Below, in pieces: positions 4,917 to 8,892 of a stretch of 8,892 bases of DNA. The DNA is from Brevibacillus sp. (GTDB lineage Bacteria; Bacillota; Bacilli; Brevibacillales; Brevibacillaceae). The stretch spans positions 1 to 8,892 of the forward strand of contig JARDZO010000234.1 in NCBI GenBank assembly GCA_029240815.1, read 5' to 3'. Made by a program: the position numbers and the translations under genes. Numbering within the stretch: the stretch's first letter is position 1; the number at the start of each line of letters is the position of its first letter. The notes under the pieces were generated by a model. It made no database searches and was not told the DNA's origin. It saw nothing but the letters and a program-made list of their open reading frames with translations.

Positions 4917-5288
4917 ATGGCGGGGGAAAAAGCATTTGTCGTTCTGCGGATCGTGACAGGGGTCATCTTTCTCGTACACGGGATTGCCAAGCTGCAAAAA
5001 GGAATGGCGGTGGTCACGGCGATGTTTGGTGACCTCGGATTGCCTCCGTGGTTGGCATACCCGGTGATGGCCGTGGAGATTGTTGGAGGTCTCGCCTTGA
5101 TTCTGGGGATATGGTCTCGCTACGCAGCGCGGGCTTTGGCTGTGATTATGATGGGAGCGATTGTGACCGTCAAGTGGGACCACGGATTCATGGGACAGGG
5201 GGGAAAGAGCGGGTACGAGTTTAATCTCATTTTGCTCGCGGTCGCGGTTTATGTAGGATTGAAGAAAGGTGAAAAGAGACCTGGTTGA
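4917..5288 (+). CDS. DoxX family integral membrane protein
   Basis: The 123-residue membrane protein has about four hydrophobic segments (roughly 6-24, 46-65, 70-88 and 100-116). The early HGIAKLQKG region at 21-29 and the late GYEFNLILLA at 99-108 are both typical of DoxX/DoxD-like proteins. Members have been linked to redox and thiol stress or thiosulfate oxidation, but the role here is unknown. GGAGGAGGGAG at 4901-4911 is a very strong ribosome binding site that may be masked by a hairpin. The gene lies 74 bases after the dehydrogenase with no terminator between them, so co-transcription is possible. The stop codon lies inside the following terminator hairpin. Confidence 0.88.
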   Translation: MAGEKAFVVLRIVTGVIFLVHGIAKLQKGMAVVTAMFGDLGLPPWLAYPVMAVEIVGGLALILGIWSRYAARALAVIMMGAIVTVKWDHGFMGQGGKSGYEFNLILLAVAVYVGLKKGEKRPG

Positions 5289-5322
5289 ACGCTTCTGTCT
5301 AGCGTCAGCCAGGTCTCTTTTT
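5272..5322. terminator. Bidirectional terminator between DoxX and HelD genes
   Basis: AAAAGAGACCTGG (5272-5284) pairs perfectly with CCAGGTCTCTTTT (5309-5321), and the stem continues inward through TTGA/TCAG. T runs exist on both strands, so it serves the converging DoxX (stop at 5286-5288, inside the stem) and HelD (stop 11 bases to the right) genes. Confidence 0.9.
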
Positions 5323-5332
5323 CATTGAATCC

Positions 5333-7684
5333 TTATTCGAACAACTCATAGCTATCCCGAGACACAGAGGCGAGAAGCGGACTCACTTCTCCGACACTGT
5401 ACAGATGCAATTCATGCATGGCGCGCGTGCAGGCTGTGTAAAACAGCTTGCGTTCGCTCTCCTGATGATAGCGCTCCGAAGAGGCGTTGTAGATGAGCAC
5501 CGCGTCAAACTCTACGCCTTTTGCCAAATACGACGGGATGATCAAGGCTCCAGTCTCGTAAGAAATCGCGCGGGTTCCGATCATCCGAATATCCAGTTTG
5601 TTGCGCAGGCGTTCAAAAGCTTCGTGTGCTTCCTCCGCTGTCTTGGTGATGATCGCGATGGCTTGATGCCCTTCTTCCTGCAGCTTCTGGATTTGCGCTG
5701 TGATCCTTTCATTGAGCGTTTCATGATCGTGGCTGATCGTCACGCTAGGTTTGCGACCCGCTCGACGGAATGGTTCGATCCGCTCTCCGTTTTTCACAAG
5801 CTGGCGGGTAAATTCGACGATGGGCTCCGTTGAACGATAGCTTTTGGTCAGGACAAACGTCTCTGTCTGCTCAGGCTCATAGAGCGAGGCGACAGCTTCA
5901 AAGCTCGAGCTATCGTAGGCATGAGCATAAATGGCCTGATTCCAGTCACCCAGCACCGTCATTTTGGCACGGGGAAAGAGCCTTTGCAAAAGGGCGAATT
6001 GGAACGGCGAGTAATCCTGTGCTTCATCGATAAATACATGCCGAACGATGTTGTTGGTCTGAAAGCCCTCTAGCTTTTCCTGCAAGTACAAGAATGGCGG
6101 CGTGTCTTCGTAGGTCAGCTCGTTCTTATCCAATCTTTCCAGGGTTTGCGTACAGATCTCGGCCCACAGCTCCGGTCTTTCCGTTATGGAAAAGACAGTC
6201 GATGCAAGAACTGAATCAGAAAAGAGCTGGCGGTACGTAGCCGTCGTATCAATGAATTGCAGCTCGCGAACCGACTCGCGCAGAGGCCGAAATTGCTTCT
6301 TCACGATTTTTTCCGAAAGCAGCTCTTGCTCGCGATCAAAGTCGTTGAAGGTATCTTCCCTAAATTGATTTTTCTTTCGCAGCTCTTGATAGGCAGCCAC
6401 GTACGCGTCTTTGTCCAAAAGCTCCAGCTCGTCTTCGACCCAAGGCTTGGAACGTTCCAGACGTTCCTGTTTCTTCAGTTCGCCGAGCAGCCATTTCGCG
6501 AGTAGAGTCATCCGGTTCGGAATGGAGATGGAGGTCTCCATGGAGTAAAAATGATCGCGAATACGCTTAGCGCTGATGATGACTCTGTCGCGGAAAGTGA
6601 TTGGGCGAAACTGGATGCCGCCATCCTTGAGGAAAGAGGCGTAGTCATCGATTGCCCGCATAAAACGCGGAGAGGTTTTGATCCGGATGCCTTCCAGACG
6701 TTCTGCATAGCCAGGTTCCTCCATGGCGGTCAGCACGTACTCCATTTGCGCAAGCGGGTGTTCCAGCTGAAAAGTCGAGCCGAGCCGGTGTTCTGCGTAA
6801 TCCTGAAACGTCGTTTGTTGCATGTTTTCTTCTCCCAACTCAGGGAGGACAGTAGAAACGTAGCTGTTAAACAACGAATTGGGAGAGAACAGCACGATTT
6901 GCTCGGCGCGCAGCGTTTTCCGGTAACGGTACAGCAAATAGGCAATTCGCTGCAGGGCGGCAGAGGTCTTCCCGCTGCCGGCTGCACCAGAAACGATGAC
7001 GAGTCGGCTATGCTCATTACGGATGATGCGGTTTTGATCTCGTTGGATCGTGGCGACGATGCTCTTCATTTGTGAGTCAGCCTGTTTGCCCAATACTTCC
7101 TGCAAGAGCTCATCGCCGATCGTCACACCAGTGTCAAACAGATGGAGCAGTTGTCCATCGCGGATCACATATTGGCGCTTGCAAGTTATTTCACCAGAGA
7201 CGGTTCCGCTCGGTGTTTCGTATTCGGCAGGTCCTGGAGAGTAATCGTAGTACAGGCTGGAGATGGGAGCGCGCCAATCATAGACTAGAAACTGCTCCTC
7301 GCGCTCATCGAGCAGAGAAGCGATCCCCAAATAAATCGGATCCGCTGATGGTTCTGTTTCTTCGCGAAAGTCAATGCGCCCAAAATAGGGTGACTGCACC
7401 AGGCGATTCAACGTCCGCAGCTGATTGTGCGCATGTCGATGGACGCGCTCACGCTCAGACAGGACCTCAGCTTGCTGTTTGATGCTGGCGTAAGTCTCGG
7501 CCGCTTCGGTAGCATCCTCAAAGTTGACGGTGACATCGTCCCAAAAATGCTTGCGGATTCCTACGATGTCAGCACTGACTTCAGTGACATGCTCTTGTAG
7601 GCTGGCGATCTTTCTCTTGATCTCTGCAATGACCTGCTCTACTCGCTGTTGCTCCATTTGTCTGCCTTGGTCAGCTTCGCTCAT
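5333..7684 (-). CDS. helD: RNA polymerase recycling motor ATPase HelD
   Basis: The 783-residue protein is close in length to Bacillus subtilis HelD (about 774). HelD is a UvrD/PcrA-like superfamily 1 ATPase that binds RNA polymerase, reaches into the main and secondary channels and releases stalled polymerase from DNA or RNA. The N-terminal charged coiled-coil arm lies at about 10-100, with the conserved YDWRAPISSLYYDY at 135-148. ATPase motifs in order are QRDQNRIIRN (214-223), Walker A GAAGSGKT (233-240), Walker B FIDEAQD (551-557), GDWNQAIY (579-586), KSYRST (614-619), YLAKGVEFDAV (719-729) and YTACTRAMHEL (749-759). The insertion between motifs (about 330-540) corresponds to the clamp-opening region. 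AAGGAGCGG precedes the ATG. It is a single-gene unit ended by the shared terminator. Confidence 0.96.
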   Translation of the reverse strand: MSEADQGRQMEQQRVEQVIAEIKRKIASLQEHVTEVSADIVGIRKHFWDDVTVNFEDATEAAETYASIKQQAEVLSERERVHRHAHNQLRTLNRLVQSPYFGRIDFREETEPSADPIYLGIASLLDEREEQFLVYDWRAPISSLYYDYSPGPAEYETPSGTVSGEITCKRQYVIRDGQLLHLFDTGVTIGDELLQEVLGKQADSQMKSIVATIQRDQNRIIRNEHSRLVIVSGAAGSGKTSAALQRIAYLLYRYRKTLRAEQIVLFSPNSLFNSYVSTVLPELGEENMQQTTFQDYAEHRLGSTFQLEHPLAQMEYVLTAMEEPGYAERLEGIRIKTSPRFMRAIDDYASFLKDGGIQFRPITFRDRVIISAKRIRDHFYSMETSISIPNRMTLLAKWLLGELKKQERLERSKPWVEDELELLDKDAYVAAYQELRKKNQFREDTFNDFDREQELLSEKIVKKQFRPLRESVRELQFIDTTATYRQLFSDSVLASTVFSITERPELWAEICTQTLERLDKNELTYEDTPPFLYLQEKLEGFQTNNIVRHVFIDEAQDYSPFQFALLQRLFPRAKMTVLGDWNQAIYAHAYDSSSFEAVASLYEPEQTETFVLTKSYRSTEPIVEFTRQLVKNGERIEPFRRAGRKPSVTISHDHETLNERITAQIQKLQEEGHQAIAIITKTAEEAHEAFERLRNKLDIRMIGTRAISYETGALIIPSYLAKGVEFDAVLIYNASSERYHQESERKLFYTACTRAMHELHLYSVGEVSPLLASVSRDSYELFE

Positions 7685-7725
7685 GATACCGCTCCTTTTT
7701 CATGCCCATTTTTGGTCTTGAGGGT

Positions 7726-7755
7726 TTGACAACTACTCCTGATGTGTGATAAGAT
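7726..7755 (+). promoter_or_regulatory. SigA-type promoter with perfect -35 and extended -10
   Basis: TTGACA (7726-7731) is followed by 18 bases and then TAAGAT (7750-7755), with TG at 7747-7748 giving an extended -10. The predicted start is near 7762. It faces away from HelD and has no convincing coding sequence ahead of it. Confidence 0.65.
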
Positions 7756-7761
7756 AATATT

Positions 7762-7898
7762 GGGTAAAAATGAATTTGAATATCGTTTATCTCGAGAGAC
7801 CAATTCCCATTCTACCATAGGGGACTTGGTGTTTCAACATGTATGTGAGGGTTTTCTATATAAAAATGTAGCGGGGTGCTTAGGCACTCCGCTTTTTT
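7762..7898 (+). ncRNA. Candidate small RNA, about 137 nt
   Basis: A good promoter and a strong intrinsic terminator bracket about 137 bases. The unit contains a hairpin, ACCAA-t-TCCC (7799-7808) with GGGA-c-TTGGT (7821-7830), 9 bp with one mismatch and a 12-base loop, followed by an unpaired AU-rich stretch and the terminator stem. Only very short reading frames are present: 16 codons from 7770 without a ribosome binding site, and 10 codons from the ATG near 7839. It is not a recognised RNA family. A leader peptide or a read-through antisense transcript are alternatives. Confidence 0.45.
7870..7898. terminator. Intrinsic terminator, probably bidirectional
   Basis: The 10-bp stem AGCGGGGTGC (7870-7879) with GCACTCCGCT (7884-7893), one G-U pair and a TTAG loop, is followed by T6 on the plus strand. 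On the minus strand TTTTT follows the stem after three bases, so it can also end the leftward gene at 7940-8557. Confidence 0.85.
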
Positions 7899-7939
7899 GC
7901 GTGTGTATCCGTACTCCAGTGGCCCTACGCATAATTAGT

Positions 7940-8557
7940 TCAGTAGACGGACTGTTCCCACCAGCTTGTCGAGAATAGATAAGAGGCACTTTTCTCTGAA
8001 GTAGGAACGTGGGCCATCAGGGTCATTCCAGGCCCGAGAATCCACTGTCCGTTTATTTCTGTCCCCATCGTACTCATCGGTGGAATGATTCTTGTCGTGG
8101 CGACGGCTCCTCCGCGTGGCAAGTCGGTGCCTCCAGTAGAAAAGAGAATCTTTCCTTGGGAAGGGGGGCAGGGAGAAAGCTGCGCGTAGCCGGGTGTTAC
8201 AGCGGTGGATGTTTTGGCTCCGACGATCGACTCTGTTTTTCCGAACCAGAATTGTACCTCCAGAGGGCGATCGGAGAAGTTCGTCAAATGCCAGTCATGC
8301 ACATATAAAAGGACGCCGGAACGAAACGGATTCGCCAAAGCCCCAAAGCTTTGGTCGTTTGCGACGACGATTACTTTTTCCGTTTGTCCGAGAAAGTATT
8401 TGCATTGGGAAGCCATCGACATGGCATTGGGGATCTGTACTTGCCGGGGGAGCTGCTCCGTGGCTGGCGGGGTAGGGAACGGGTAGTAGCCCATCTGCAT
8501 GTAGACATCTGGCATTCCGTAGTAATAGGGGGATTGGTTGAAGGAGGACTTTGCCAT
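7940..8557 (-). CDS. Uncharacterised protein resembling DUF6143 family
   Basis: The 205-residue protein has no signal peptide or membrane helix. Its N-terminus is rich in Tyr, Met and Pro (PYYYGMPDVYMQMGYYPFPTPP, residues 10-31, with several YY and YP steps), a composition common in spore-coat-associated proteins. The remainder is beta-rich: KYFLGQTEKVIVV at 53-65, FRSGVLLYVHDWHLTNFSD at 78-96 and VQFWFGKT at 101-108, ending in SWWEQSVY. From memory the core resembles the DUF6143 family of Bacillales, whose function is unknown; this was not checked by search. AAAGGAGAGG gives a clear start. It appears to be a monocistronic unit between two terminators. A sigma-K-like promoter upstream would suit a sporulation role but is weakly supported. 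Confidence 0.7.
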   Translation of the reverse strand: MAKSSFNQSPYYYGMPDVYMQMGYYPFPTPPATEQLPRQVQIPNAMSMASQCKYFLGQTEKVIVVANDQSFGALANPFRSGVLLYVHDWHLTNFSDRPLEVQFWFGKTESIVGAKTSTAVTPGYAQLSPCPPSQGKILFSTGGTDLPRGGAVATTRIIPPMSTMGTEINGQWILGPGMTLMAHVPTSEKSASYLFSTSWWEQSVY

Positions 8558-8586
8558 CGGTTCCTCTCCTTTGGGTGTGGTAACCC

Positions 8587-8616
8587 TACAGCATATGACA
8601 ATCGTCCAAGAGGGGT
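8587..8616 (-). promoter_or_regulatory. Possible sigma-K-like promoter for the DUF6143-like gene
   Basis: On the minus strand an AC at 8616-8615 is followed after 17 bases by CATATGCTG (8597-8589). This is close to the sigma-K pattern AC...CATAnnnTA, with one mismatch. It would start transcription about 25 bases before the ATG. Short patterns like this arise easily by chance. Confidence 0.22.
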
Positions 8617-8625
8617 GCGTATCAT

Positions 8626-8675
8626 AAAAAAACGCCCAACCAACTGCTTCTCACAGTGATTGGGCATCTTTTTGT
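8626..8675. terminator. Bidirectional terminator between the DUF423 and DUF6143-like genes
   Basis: GCCCAA (8634-8639) pairs with TTGGGC (8660-8665), and an inner CTG/CAG stem (8644-8646 with 8654-8656) is possible. Seven T residues follow on the minus strand (8632-8626) and T-rich sequence follows on the plus strand. It lies 26 bases past the stop of the leftward DUF423 gene. Confidence 0.8.
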
Positions 8676-8691
8676 TGTCTACTTTGACTCG

Positions 8692-8892
8692 TTACGATAC
8701 AGCTTTCCAAGCATGAATGGCGAGCAAGGCCCAGCCTACGAGGAACAGAACGCCGCCGATCGGTGTAATGGCCCCGAGTACTTTGACCCCGGACGCCGCC
8801 AACGCGTACAGGCTTCCCGAAAAAATGATAGTACCGATCGCAAAGCACCATCCTGCCCAAGTGAGGCCAGATGAATCCGGATACCATTTGAT
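8692..8892 (-). CDS. DUF423 family small membrane protein (C-terminal part, cut by window edge)
   Basis: Reading leftward from the right edge, an open frame of 66 codons ends in TAA at 8694-8692. The start lies beyond the window. Residues about 17-50 of this fragment contain FAIGTIIFSGSLYALA, then VKVLGAITPIGG and LFLVGWALLAIHAW, the characteristic C-terminal two membrane helices of DUF423 (YwdK-like, UPF0382) proteins, which are usually about 120 residues. The molecular function of the family is unknown. It is followed by a terminator. Confidence 0.88.
   Translation of the reverse strand: MKWYPDSSGLTWAGWCFAIGTIIFSGSLYALAASGVKVLGAITPIGGVLFLVGWALLAIHAWKAVS

Noticed and set aside
6551..7075. 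174-codon plus-strand frame, and others, opposite helD
   Set aside because: The minus strand encodes an uninterrupted HelD with all ATPase motifs, so these are antisense shadows.
7742..7978. 78-codon plus-strand frame between helD and the DUF6143-like gene
   Set aside because: It starts inside the promoter -10 region, without a ribosome binding site, and runs through the terminator hairpin.
8651..8887. 78-codon minus-strand frame at the right edge
   Set aside because: The +1-shifted frame on the same strand encodes the DUF423 C-terminus with proper membrane helices, so this frame is a shadow.

Overview
The window looks like a chromosomal segment of a Gram-positive Bacillales bacterium, probably of the Brevibacillus/Paenibacillaceae type. 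This is an inference from strong GGAGG-type ribosome binding sites, the tandem short chromate-transporter pair, a full-length HelD, a DUF423 membrane protein, and T-tailed intrinsic terminators between transcription units. No tRNA, rRNA, CRISPR array or transposase gene is visible.

Left part (1-2666): two overlapping short CHR-type chromate transporter genes, a GntR/FCD regulator, a small plant-type 2Fe-2S ferredoxin and an unrecognised 99-residue protein all point right. They may form one or two transcription units ending at a hairpin near 2639-2666.

Middle (2667-3565): about 900 bases without a credible gene, but full of structure. It holds a GC-rich inverted-repeat element (2681-2911), a strong intrinsic terminator (3046-3079) that is a covarying relative of the earlier hairpin, a long nested inverted repeat resembling a MITE (3223-3459), and a large bidirectional hairpin (3467-3537). 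A second 2Fe-2S ferredoxin (leftward) and an aspartate-dehydrogenase-like gene (rightward) then diverge from a compact promoter region. The palindrome TGGTATACCA there sits over both -35 regions. Its core, GGTATACC, also occurs over the ribosome binding site of the GntR gene, which suggests a single small regulon of regulator, two ferredoxins, the unknown protein and the dehydrogenase.

Right part (4842-8892): a DoxX-family membrane protein whose Shine-Dalgarno can be masked by a perfect 8-bp hairpin; the RNA polymerase recycling factor HelD (leftward); a promoter-to-terminator unit with no convincing ORF that may be a small RNA (about 7762-7898); an uncharacterised secreted- or coat-like protein resembling DUF6143 (leftward); and the C-terminal part of a DUF423 membrane protein cut by the window edge. 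Bidirectional terminators separate most of these units.
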